This document shows, one piece after another, positions 1 to 9,500 of a DNA stretch of 19,505 nt. Both the position numbers and the translations under genes were made by a program. This stretch comes from Bacteriovoracaceae bacterium (lineage in GTDB: Bacteria > Bdellovibrionota > Bacteriovoracia > Bacteriovoracales > Bacteriovoracaceae). Below the pieces are notes generated by a model. That model saw nothing but the letters and a program-made list of their open reading frames with translations. It did not search any database and was not told where the DNA came from. Numbering within the stretch: the stretch's first letter is position 1; every line of letters begins with the position of its first letter. The stretch is taken from positions 1 through 19,505 of the forward strand of contig SKIL01000037.1 in the NCBI GenBank assembly GCA_007116425.1. Direction: 5' to 3'.

Positions 1-614
1 TTATAAAAATATTTTTCCGGAGAATCATTTTTGGTGAAAATTTTAAATACTCAAAAACGATCACCGAAATCATCACTATTTCTAACAATTACAGACAAGG
101 TCAAAGCTTGAGTAATCTTGCAGCTTCCTGCAAAGACCACTTTCTTCGCGAATGTCTTGAACTGGCGGGTGAAGGTGTTTTAGACAAAGAAGAGCTTCAA
201 GAGACCTTCATCGATCGTGCTGAAAAAATGATGTTTCACCACATGGAAGAAGCAAAAAAACTAAAAACAGTTGCTAAGTTTCCCCCGGCCTTTGGAATGA
301 TGGGAACAACGATCGGTATGATTGTTCTGCTTGCAAACCTTGGGGGAGAAGATGCCCTTCAAATGATTGGTCCAGCGATGGGAGTTTGTCTCATTACAAC
401 ATTATACGGTGTGGCTATCGCAAACCTCATTCTCGTCCCTATTGGAGAGAACCTTACAGATAATGCAAAAGAAATCTTTTTGAAAAATCAAATTATAGCT
501 GAAGGCGTTGGTATGATTATAGATAAATCAAACCCTATTCTCATGGCAATGAAACTCAATAGCTTCCTTATGCCATCAGATCGCATCGATTGGAAAAAAG
601 TTGTTGGTAACTAA
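1..614 (+). CDS. motA: MotA-like stator protein, 5' end outside the window
   Basis: This is the inner-membrane MotA subunit of an ion-driven stator. The frame is open from the first full codon (base 3) to the TAA at 612-614, giving 203 visible residues. MotA proteins are usually about 250-290 residues, so roughly the first 50-80, including membrane helices 1 and 2, lie upstream. The TTG at 108 is therefore an internal codon, not the start. Visible are the cytoplasmic loop (FLRECLELAGEGVL, typical of MotA), then helix 3 with FPPAFGMMGTTIGMIVLLAN, whose proline and GT.IG pattern are MotA hallmarks. Helix 4 follows (GPAMGVCLITTLYGVAIANL), and the C-terminal NPILMAMKLNSFL segment is also typical. 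The stop overlaps the start of the motB-like gene by one base (TAATG), implying coupled translation and 1:1 co-expression. The family call is firm. Whether it drives a flagellum or another machine cannot be decided from this protein alone. Confidence 0.9.
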   Translation, partial: IKIFFRRIIFGENFKYSKTITEIITISNNYRQGQSLSNLAASCKDHFLRECLELAGEGVLDKEELQETFIDRAEKMMFHHMEEAKKLKTVAKFPPAFGMMGTTIGMIVLLANLGGEDALQMIGPAMGVCLITTLYGVAIANLILVPIGENLTDNAKEIFLKNQIIAEGVGMIIDKSNPILMAMKLNSFLMPSDRIDWKKVVGN

Positions 615-1378
615 TGGCAGAGTCAGAGAATACTAAACCAAAAAGAAGTGTGCGTAATTTCTCAGATGAAGAGGAAGACTCACAAGCATGGCTTTTATCT
701 TATGCGGATTTAATGACCCTTATTGCATGCTTCTTTATTCTCTTGGTTGCCTTGGCCCACTTTGACCCCGTAGGTTTTCAGGAAAAAACAAAAATTATCG
801 CTCAACACTTTAGTAAGGGACAAGTAAAGGTTTCAGAGCTTAAGCTTAAAGAAATTAAAAATGAAATTACGAGGCATCCAGAGCTAGAAAAAATGACAAA
901 GATTACAGTATCTGATAGCTCTCTTGCCATCACCTTAAGTGGAACCGTCCTCTTTCCTTCAAATGAAGTAGACCTCACTCCTGAAATGAGTGTTCATCTA
1001 GATTCGATTATAGATATCGTTAAAACCTTTAACCCTGAATTTCGAATCTTAATTGAGGGGCACAGTGACAACCTTCCCATACCTAGCTCTATCCCCTATC
1101 GCAATCACTGGTCTCTAGGAGCAGCAAGAGCAGCTTCAATTGCAGAAAGATTTCAATACTTTGGTTTTCCCAGTCAAAACATAAGAGTTGTTTCTTTTGG
1201 AGACACGAGACCACTGGAACCCAACCAAGATCGCAATGGGATGCCTATCCTCGAAAATAATCAACTTAATCGAAGGGCCGTTATAAAAGTGATTGAGCCT
1301 TTAGACAAAAGGCCTGCAGTTCGTTTAGGCTTAGGTGTTTATTTTGACCAAGAGCAATCTGTTCAGGATATAGACTGA
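614..1378 (+). CDS. motB: MotB-like stator protein with OmpA-type peptidoglycan-binding domain
   Basis: MotB anchors the stator to peptidoglycan and carries the ion-binding aspartate. The 254-residue protein has a short charged cytoplasmic N terminus. One membrane helix follows (about 26-49), with the hallmark WLLSYADLMTLI; the invariant Asp is residue 32, the same number as in E. coli MotB. After the helix comes a plug/linker region (about 50-100). An OmpA-like domain then spans about 100-227, with EGHSDN at 148-153 and NNQLNRRAVIKV at 215-226, the peptidoglycan-binding signature. The start is the ATG of the TAATG overlap with the motA-like gene; there is no strong Shine-Dalgarno, so coupling is likely. 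The TGA stop touches the convergent stop of the next gene with no base in between. The length is slightly short for MotB (often 250-310) but complete. Confidence 0.92.
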   Translation: MAESENTKPKRSVRNFSDEEEDSQAWLLSYADLMTLIACFFILLVALAHFDPVGFQEKTKIIAQHFSKGQVKVSELKLKEIKNEITRHPELEKMTKITVSDSSLAITLSGTVLFPSNEVDLTPEMSVHLDSIIDIVKTFNPEFRILIEGHSDNLPIPSSIPYRNHWSLGAARAASIAERFQYFGFPSQNIRVVSFGDTRPLEPNQDRNGMPILENNQLNRRAVIKVIEPLDKRPAVRLGLGVYFDQEQSVQDID

Positions 1379-4300
1379 TTAATAATCAAAGTCAAAGGCA
1401 CAGCGAGCAGCTCCCCCCTCCCAGTCTCCATCGGTTTCTTCATCGAGCATATAGGGAAGCCAGTCGGCATGTGGATTTGACCAGAACATCGACCAACGGT
1501 TAATAGGTGCATTCATTATATATCGAGAGTTATATGAACCACCCGCAAATAATATTCTTCTTGCTCGCTCCATTTCAACTCCGTCCAACTCAAAGCTTTC
1601 ACCTAAGTCCTTTGAAACAAAAAGGTAATCATAGCTACTCGAAACTTGCATACTTGTTTTAAAAGCTGAATCAAACTCTAAATCAAAAGAAATATGGTCG
1701 GGACAGATTCCTCCGGAAACCAAAGGAAGTGGTAAACCAGTAAATCTGTGAATACATCTCAGATCATTATAATTATTATTTTCTAAATAATAGTCATAGC
1801 TTAAGAAAATTTGCTCCATAGGCTGATCTACATCAAGCTGCTCTATGTCTAATGGCCAACCACCCGATATCTGATCTTCAGAGTCTGACACATAAGTCCA
1901 GTTTGGACTGGCCCGTACGATCTCTGTATCAAGCATGGCCCATGCGTTACCAATTAAATCCTCCACACCATACTTAGACTGGCAAACATTACGCCCAGTC
2001 ATTAGCGGTGCCGACATGATTCCCTCAGTATCCTCAACACACCCAGTATTATCGATACTATCTGATGCCACCATGTAATCGAGTCGATTAATTAAGCGCT
2101 TAGACTCATCGCTTATATTTAAGAGAGGAATATCAATTTTTTGTTCTGTATTTTCACAAAAACTTCTCGCATCATCTAAAACATATTGAGGCTCAAACTG
2201 ATAGCCATCAAACAAATAAGGAGTATTTTCTGGCACATTCGTAAGTACTCCATTCACCATGGCATTCTCATACCGATCCATTAACACATTTTTTCCGTAA
2301 TCAAACTCTCTAATCGGCGCACTATTATAGCGACACCGATAAAACTGACTTCTATCTAACTGCTCGAAAGAAAATGAATCAAGCATTTTTGTACACATAT
2401 TAATATTGGCCGTCATACGATCAATAAGTACCATATAGCTCGGTGGGAAAACAACAGGATGGTTGCGGTCACTCTCATGAGTAATCTCAGTGTAGGGCCC
2501 TTTGACCTGTCCATCCGGATTCTCAACCTCGATAACTGGTCGTATATAATAAGTGTAAATCTCTCCTTCAATTAACTGATTTTCTGAGGTGTTTACATCT
2601 CGATACTGATAATACTGTCCGTTGTGATCAGTGTGTAAATGAGTTTCTGAGTCTATAGGAATAAAGCTATCCGTAATCTGTACAAATGGCATTGCCCCGT
2701 CTCTTCTGAAAACATGATATCCAATAACGTCACCTAAATCTTGCTCAGTATCCATTGGTTTCCACTGAACTGTAATCACCCCTTCATGATCAATTCCCAA
2801 ATCAAGGTCTTCTTTAAAACGACCTTCCGCATATATTCCATTCCAGCCATTAAAGACCCCGGCCGGAGTAAGACCCCGGGCCAAAAATCTTCTAGAGGCG
2901 ATTCTCTCTAACTCTGGAGGAGCCCCAGGGTAAGGTAAGTAGCGCATCATTACACACGCCCCCATAATTTCATCAACAAAGTTTGGAAAAAGATCAAGCC
3001 TCAATCGGCAGTTTGTTGAACTGTTTCCATTTGCCATAAAATGCCCAGTAGAGCATGTGGCATCACCGTCGTCGTAACGCAAATTAAAGAAACCATAACT
3101 TAAATCTCCGATTTGCGAAAACCCTTGCCAATCATTAGGCAAACCTGAAGTTGGTATTGTTCCACAGTGTGTTTGACCTTCACTGTCCGTTATGGTGTCA
3201 CCAATGGCACGAAACTCTAGACCTAAAATTTCGGCTTCGGCCGAGCTCGATTGATTATTTAAAATTGTCACAAGATTATTTTCATTAGTATTAGTGATTT
3301 TAATATCGCCCCAACTTCGGAACTGTCGGCCGGCAGTATTTCCTGGAGTAATCCCCAATCTAGCAAAATTTAAACCTCGAGCATCTATTCGAGTGCTGTC
3401 GGTGCTTATGCGATCACTATTTTCAAGATATCGCAATGAAACATCCGAATTAGTAGTAACTCCACCTTGAGCTGTATAAGCGACACGAAAAGAGCAGTAC
3501 TCATCTTGATCTAGAGTGTACCTGATAACTTGGTAAGGTCCTGGCGTATAACCGGTCCCAAAACCGTAGCTATCAATTTCTGACTGTACAGTGACAATCT
3601 CACACTTTGATTCTGGGTCAATTGCACCGTCTTCCAAGAAAACAAAATCTGAATCTTGCAGCCATGCAATAGCGGGGTCCGTAGAGTCATTCACAGGTGG
3701 TCCCCAACCAATATTTCGGATAGTCAGATACCCATCAGACTCATCAGTAAGACCAATCGGGATAGGTCCCAAATCTTCCACGTTATTTTCAAAAATGATA
3801 TAAGGTTCATCCTGTATAACAACATTTAAAGGAATAAACACACGCTCTTCGGGAAGAAAAGTCCCATCAAACTCAGACTGGAGCCGTCCATAATAATCGA
3901 CAACAAGATAAGTATCGGTACCAGTGACTTCAAGGATGGGGTCATCTCCTCTTGGAGGTGATGTAAAAGTAACATCTAAGCCCAAACGACGAGGGTCATC
4001 GTCAGAGTTCCACCTATGAATATCAGAAGATCGAACGTGAGCAGTGAAAAAGTCAGCATAAGGTCCGGTCACAAAGGCTTGCATGGCCGTAATTCCCCAA
4101 CGCCCCTGCTCTAGCATAGACGCTCTCAACTCCATCTCCACAACATGTTCTCCGCCGGGGCTCCAGGGATGCGTTCCAAAATCGAGGGTAGAGAGAAACT
4201 CATCCTCCTCACCAGAGTCGATCTCAACCTCAGGAATAAGATAGCCATCCGAAAAAACAATTCCTTTTAGATCAAAAAAGTATTCCTGATAATCAGGGTC

Positions 4301-6526
4301 TTCAGTATCAGCAATTCCATTCGTAAAGAAGATATTTGTGGTCCGTATGTCATCGTTCTCACCATCCTTTGGATCAAAACCGGCCTTTTCAAATCGAATT
4401 AAGAAATCGCAATAGGCCGAATTATTCAATGGTTCTGTCATGCCGACGCAATAAGGAGCGTCTGAGTCATCAGGTTCATCCACAAAGAAGTATTGAGGGT
4501 CGTCATCTACCCCGGCCTGAGAAAACATCATACTCACAAAATCACTTGGAATATAAAACTCTGTTGGTCCATTATTTTGAATTCTAAAGTGGTGATAAAT
4601 GGGGTATCCCGTGTCGACACCAAAACGATCAACCCCTAGGATCGGGCCATATTGTATTTCAGGAGATTCACCTGAAATGAGCTCTTCAAAGTCAATCTCT
4701 TCATCATCGTCATCGTCATCATCAACTCCATAAAATGAGCTATAAACAGAGTACTCATTTTCAATTGGCATAGAGTAAAATCTCATCACAGGTCGCGCTT
4801 TTGAAGCGGCCTCAATAACCAGGTCATAACTCTTTCTTCTTCTTCCGGTGTCATAACTCACTCGAACTAAATATTTAAAATATTCTATATCCTGACCAGG
4901 ATTATATGGAGGATTAAAGGTGAGACCCATCGTGATTAATGAGCCAGGATTCATCGTGGTAAAACAACTATCGGTCAACTGACACTGAAAATATAAAAAG
5001 CTTTCGAGCTCTTCTTGAGTGAATTCAGATGGACCCTCAAGTGGAATCGTCTCAAATGTAATATTAGTTACAGGCCAGCGATTAGATGAGTTATTCATAG
5101 AAACAGCACGAGTTGGAATATTATGACCTAGTACCGCGTACCACCAATCACCCTCATCATCATCTCCAGTCCAGATGTCCCCCCCTTCTCCTGTACTCTC
5201 ATCATAACTATTATCGAGTATCTTCTCAGATAGGCCTGAGGCCGGTTGAGTTGAAAAATTGATATGGGCCTCTTTTTTGACATTCATGATAAGCGTAACA
5301 GGGTCTTCAATCACGGCCATTTCAGGATACTTATTATCATCAAACTCAAAATATAGTTCGGAGTTAAAAATAAGGTTGTCTGCAGGCCAAGTAGCATGCA
5401 CAAATTGAGGATTCACAAGATAATTAATCTCACAAGACTGCTGTGGTGGTAAAATTGAGTCTTCACAAGTCTCAGAATGAAAGATTAGAGGTGGTACGGT
5501 CAGGTCATCTAAAATATCTACCCCAATTAAGCGAATATTCTCAGCATTGGCGTAACCTTCATTAAATATTTCCCAAGTGACAATAACAGGATCTTCCATA
5601 TCAAAGTTTTGAAAGTTTACAACATCACCCAAGTTTTGATTTGTCCCTTCACTTACATACAAATAGGCCTTCAGCTCTGCAGGCAAGACCTCCAAGTCAA
5701 TATCAATGTCACGAATATTATAGGGATTGAGATAAGTAAGTGTGAGCTGTCCAGTTTCGGTTTCTCCAATGATGTCTGGATGTTCTGGAGTCACATTTAA
5801 GTGAATATAACAACTCGACTTGCCAGGAATAGTTGTCTGACACGTTCCATTTTCTCCCGGAAAAGGCCCCCCAGAAAAGTGAAAAATCTCCTCATCAAAT
5901 TCATAAATAATGTCAGTCACCGGAAGGTCACCATCATTATAAAGTTCTATGATGACCCCTTCTGGATCTGGGGCTTCAGGCTCAACTAAATCAAAAAAGT
6001 GATATCCCTCAAAGTCTGTAAAAACAATTCGTCCGGGCTCACCAATAAAACCATGAATTGACCCAACAAAAATCGCTTGATCAATCCCATCAAGATAGTC
6101 AACTCTAAAATGGTCAGTATAATGAACGGGATCATTACTATAGAGCTGTATCGCAAGAATACAAGTTTCACCAGGAGTCAAAATCTTGTCACAGGTTCCA
6201 CCAATTCCTGGGTAACTCCCACCGATAAAACTTGCCGCTTGGGCACTCTCTTCGAAATAAACGTCCTTAAAAGTGATATCGTAGTCACCAGTGTTGATCA
6301 GCTGAAGATCAAAAGACTCCAACCTGGCGATACTCATGACACCGGCGTTATTGCCTCCATGAATCGCGAGTCCGCCGGCAATAGATCTAACTATAACCTG
6401 CTCCTCCGTTGGTTTTGGTACACAAGAGGTCAACCCTATACAACACAGAAAAAGTACAAAGAAAAGATTCTTTGCCCAACAGGTCACTCTAAATATTTTT
6501 TTATCAATATTTAAAAATATACCCAT
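1379..6526 (-). CDS. Giant lipoprotein: ASH-like repeats, Fn3-like domain and C-terminal FGE-like domain
   Basis: This encodes 1715 residues from the ATG at 6526-6524, which overlaps the upstream gene's TGA (TGATG); a TTG one codon earlier is less likely. Numbering here counts from that TTG. A lipoprotein signal (hydrophobic 22-34, lipobox LTSC, Cys36) predicts export and lipidation. Residues about 45-1200 hold at least six diverged beta-rich repeats shaped like ASH or choice-of-anchor domains (N-x-G...GTC...PG-x2-C). Cysteine pairs recur at 113/123, 230/240 and 355/366. An acidic linker (seven Asp) lies at 603-609. An Fn3-like domain lies at about 1247-1340. The segment 1362-1400 (PPSYM...R...AN...C...YRC) recurs in the neighbouring giant protein. 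The C terminus resembles FGE/SUMF1: YGVEDLIGNAWAM at 1520-1532, RRILFAGGSYNSR at 1657-1669 and GGAARCAF at 1705-1712. Enzymatic activity is not implied; a binding or scaffold role is equally possible. Function is unknown. Confidence 0.85.
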   Translation of the reverse strand: MGIFLNIDKKIFRVTCWAKNLFFVLFLCCIGLTSCVPKPTEEQVIVRSIAGGLAIHGGNNAGVMSIARLESFDLQLINTGDYDITFKDVYFEESAQAASFIGGSYPGIGGTCDKILTPGETCILAIQLYSNDPVHYTDHFRVDYLDGIDQAIFVGSIHGFIGEPGRIVFTDFEGYHFFDLVEPEAPDPEGVIIELYNDGDLPVTDIIYEFDEEIFHFSGGPFPGENGTCQTTIPGKSSCYIHLNVTPEHPDIIGETETGQLTLTYLNPYNIRDIDIDLEVLPAELKAYLYVSEGTNQNLGDVVNFQNFDMEDPVIVTWEIFNEGYANAENIRLIGVDILDDLTVPPLIFHSETCEDSILPPQQSCEINYLVNPQFVHATWPADNLIFNSELYFEFDDNKYPEMAVIEDPVTLIMNVKKEAHINFSTQPASGLSEKILDNSYDESTGEGGDIWTGDDDEGDWWYAVLGHNIPTRAVSMNNSSNRWPVTNITFETIPLEGPSEFTQEELESFLYFQCQLTDSCFTTMNPGSLITMGLTFNPPYNPGQDIEYFKYLVRVSYDTGRRRKSYDLVIEAASKARPVMRFYSMPIENEYSVYSSFYGVDDDDDDDEEIDFEELISGESPEIQYGPILGVDRFGVDTGYPIYHHFRIQNNGPTEFYIPSDFVSMMFSQAGVDDDPQYFFVDEPDDSDAPYCVGMTEPLNNSAYCDFLIRFEKAGFDPKDGENDDIRTTNIFFTNGIADTEDPDYQEYFFDLKGIVFSDGYLIPEVEIDSGEEDEFLSTLDFGTHPWSPGGEHVVEMELRASMLEQGRWGITAMQAFVTGPYADFFTAHVRSSDIHRWNSDDDPRRLGLDVTFTSPPRGDDPILEVTGTDTYLVVDYYGRLQSEFDGTFLPEERVFIPLNVVIQDEPYIIFENNVEDLGPIPIGLTDESDGYLTIRNIGWGPPVNDSTDPAIAWLQDSDFVFLEDGAIDPESKCEIVTVQSEIDSYGFGTGYTPGPYQVIRYTLDQDEYCSFRVAYTAQGGVTTNSDVSLRYLENSDRISTDSTRIDARGLNFARLGITPGNTAGRQFRSWGDIKITNTNENNLVTILNNQSSSAEAEILGLEFRAIGDTITDSEGQTHCGTIPTSGLPNDWQGFSQIGDLSYGFFNLRYDDGDATCSTGHFMANGNSSTNCRLRLDLFPNFVDEIMGACVMMRYLPYPGAPPELERIASRRFLARGLTPAGVFNGWNGIYAEGRFKEDLDLGIDHEGVITVQWKPMDTEQDLGDVIGYHVFRRDGAMPFVQITDSFIPIDSETHLHTDHNGQYYQYRDVNTSENQLIEGEIYTYYIRPVIEVENPDGQVKGPYTEITHESDRNHPVVFPPSYMVLIDRMTANINMCTKMLDSFSFEQLDRSQFYRCRYNSAPIREFDYGKNVLMDRYENAMVNGVLTNVPENTPYLFDGYQFEPQYVLDDARSFCENTEQKIDIPLLNISDESKRLINRLDYMVASDSIDNTGCVEDTEGIMSAPLMTGRNVCQSKYGVEDLIGNAWAMLDTEIVRASPNWTYVSDSEDQISGGWPLDIEQLDVDQPMEQIFLSYDYYLENNNYNDLRCIHRFTGLPLPLVSGGICPDHISFDLEFDSAFKTSMQVSSSYDYLFVSKDLGESFELDGVEMERARRILFAGGSYNSRYIMNAPINRWSMFWSNPHADWLPYMLDEETDGDWEGGAARCAFDFDY
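4697..4723 (-). repeat. GAT/GAC trinucleotide run coding poly-Asp/Glu
   Basis: Nine consecutive acidic codons (seven Asp at 4703-4723, then two Glu at 4697-4702) form a short acidic linker between two beta-rich domains of the giant lipoprotein. It is a candidate slippage site, but a change of whole codons keeps the frame. An acidic, calcium-binding or flexible linker is the simplest reading. Confidence 0.6.
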
Positions 6527-9500
6527 CAATCACTGCCCCGCCGATCAACAGTAATTACCTCTCCTTGTAAGTTAATATCAACCTTGACTGCACAACGTGC
6601 CCCAGTTGAGCGCATCTCTGGCTCTGTTTGTCGCTTCCAATCCAAGCTGAGAAAATGAGAAGCTTTCTCGTTCGTTACCAAAATAACTTCCCCGTCATCG
6701 AACTCATCATTAAAGCGATAGTGCTGGTGACGGTCAACATCGAACCAACTACAACTATACCCACCAGAACACCACCTCCTTCCGTAACCTGTCTTAGTAG
6801 TATTTCGCTTGCGGTATAATGTAAAGAATCCATCACCATCGTCAGGCAAAGCTACATTATGCTTTACATAGAAAAATTTGTTTTCCAAACGCTCAAGCTG
6901 CGCGGGCAAGCGCTCCACAAAATTCATAGTGGCGCGATCTGGGAAAAGGAGTCCCTGGCAGATAATATCATCAACCTGACACCTCAGTACGACCCCAGAA
7001 GTAAAGCTAAAGGAGTGCTCAAAAAATGGTAAGTGAAATGACTGAGCAAAAGATCCGTCACGAGCAGCAGCAGTCAGCGGATAAGAAACACTCTCAGTCT
7101 CATCAGATGGGTCCGGATAGAATACATTTTGTTCATCAACAGCAATTCCTAATCCGACATGCCCCTCAATTTCACCTTTTTCATAGTAGGGAAAGCTTAA
7201 ATAGTCATCACCAAGGATGGTGAAGGCGTCCTGTCCCGGGAAATAGGTGGAATTTCGCTCAATCGGACCAAAGGCAACACTCGGCCAAGTATTATCCGAA
7301 ACATATGAATTGACAGCACTACTTGTACTCTCGCTCGGGTTGGTATAGCAAAAAGCATTACCGCCATTATGGTGACAAAGGGCCTGATCACTCAACCAAT
7401 AGTCAACATTCCCCACATAATCTTGCACACCAAAACCGCTGACACATCTTTCTGTTCCATGAAAAGTACTCAGATCTTCACCTAGAACATCATAACTTCC
7501 ACTGACCCAAAGGGCCGGCGTTTGCCTGTTTCCTGTTGAGTTTCTCACGTTTTTTGTCAGGAGATTTTTTAAATGAGTTCCGTCGTTTATATTTGGAGGA
7601 GAATTATAATATCTCGTAGTATAGCATCCCCCGAGATCGCTATGGGGAGCTTGGGAAGCTCGATTAAATCGATAAGTCGTCCCCGTAGAAAGACCTTGCT
7701 CATAAGCACAACTTCCGGCACCACTACCTCCACAGGTTGTCCCCTGTTGAATAAGTGCGATATTTTCATCTATTTCTAACTCCTCTGTCGCAGCACCACT
7801 AGAACTCGGGTGTGGTAAGGAGGAAATAATATGCTCTTGTCCGCTAAGTAAACGCTTACGGATAGGTGGACTCGTCGTTTCACCACGGATTTGAATCATA
7901 TGGGACTGACATAAGTAATGACTTTGCTCTTTCGTCGCTTTAATAATGGGTGGTAGCGAGCTATGATTCGATGAAAGAATTGTTCCTTTTCCCGTTCCTG
8001 AAACATACTCTCGCTGCAAGAACTCACTTGAAATATCTCCATCATTACTTCTCTTTGGAAGCCGATTAACGAGGGCCGGATCACTTTCGGCTAAAGGTTC
8101 CCATATTGTGGTAATCACATCTTCGTCGTCAATCACTTCATGAGTGTGACCTGTGGCCATATAGCAAACATTATTTTCACCATTATAAAAAACCGTCCCT
8201 TCCCAAGCGAATGGGTAGTCTTCGGGATCACTGATACGTCCAATACAGTCCCCAGATTTATCTTGCCCTGTCCACTCCCAAGGTGCAGAAGTACTAGGAA
8301 CCCCTGTCAACTCTTGATCTAGCCAGCGAGCATTTGAGAAAGCAAAACCTCGGCCGGCTCCACGGTGATTAAGAGGAAGGGCATGATCATCAGGGTTACG
8401 GCAATTTTTTGGCCCACCATCGATTGCGATTTCACTGGTATCAAAACGAGTAAAATTACAGCCAAGAGGAAAACGATTGATCAACGTATGCCCACCGGAA
8501 TCAAAATACAAGGTGGTATCTGAAGGATTTTCTGGGTCTCTGGTTCCCCCAACACCGCTATATTCGCAACGGTAATTATTATTCCTATCCACTGAGAGCC
8601 CGTAAAGATCACAAATCTTTTTGTTGGCCATCCAGCGATGCACACTTGTCATATTTGCTGGTGGAACAATTACAGGGATGATTGAGTCGTGATTGACATT
8701 ATTAAAAAATCGCGCGCGACTCTCTCCAATTTGTAAGCGCACAGTATAATAAACCACCCTCCCCGTATTCATCTGAGGAGAACTCGAATTGAGTGGGTGA
8801 AAAGACTCTGGTAAATAGTCGACGATTGTCATAGGCGTAGGGTCTTCCGTCACCGGAATCGGTTCAGTATTAAGCTTTGTCCAATTATTGGGATCAATTG
8901 AAATGGTCTCATAAGTTTGCCCCATTGGAATGGGCTCAATTCTTCGATAGACATAATACCCATCGACTTCTGGATCAATTGGCACCTGATTATCGTCCAG
9001 AAATTGTCTTACGTTTTGAAAATCTCCAGTGATATCGACAGCACGAAAATCTCTAAAGCTCAATTGGACAATCCCCCCTTTTCCTTTTTTCCCCTGAAGC
9101 TCTTCGAGTTCTGCAGTCGCTCCACGTACGACCTTAGGAAAAGTAGAGGCGGAGGTCTCAACTAATGTTTCAGTTTCAATTCCCCAGGCATCAAATTCGA
9201 CGGGAACAAGGGAATCCGAGCCAGCAAGATATTCGACAGACTCATTCTCTCGATGAGAAGCAAGCCCGCTGACTCTAGGGCCGATAGACATCACGTGCTC
9301 CCACCCTCCAAAATGAAGTGCGAGTTCGTTTGTTCGACAAGTAATCTCATAACCAGAACTATCGTAAATATCACCAAAAGCACTTAGGCGTGCCACGACC
9401 TTAATATCATAATCTCTTTGAGGCTCAAGACCACCAATCGTCGTTGATGTTAAGCTCACATTGGTAATTTGGCGGAAGTTCGAGTAAAAAGGCTCTGAGC

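Noticed and set aside
1297..1313. Hairpin GCCTTT-N5-AAAGGC inside the end of motB
   Set aside because: There is no T-run on either side, and it lies within well-conserved OmpA-domain coding sequence, so it is not a credible terminator.
6077..6514. 145-codon open frame on the plus strand opposite the giant lipoprotein start
   Set aside because: It lies wholly antisense to a strong coding frame, its composition is unlike a real protein, and no domain or ribosome site supports it.
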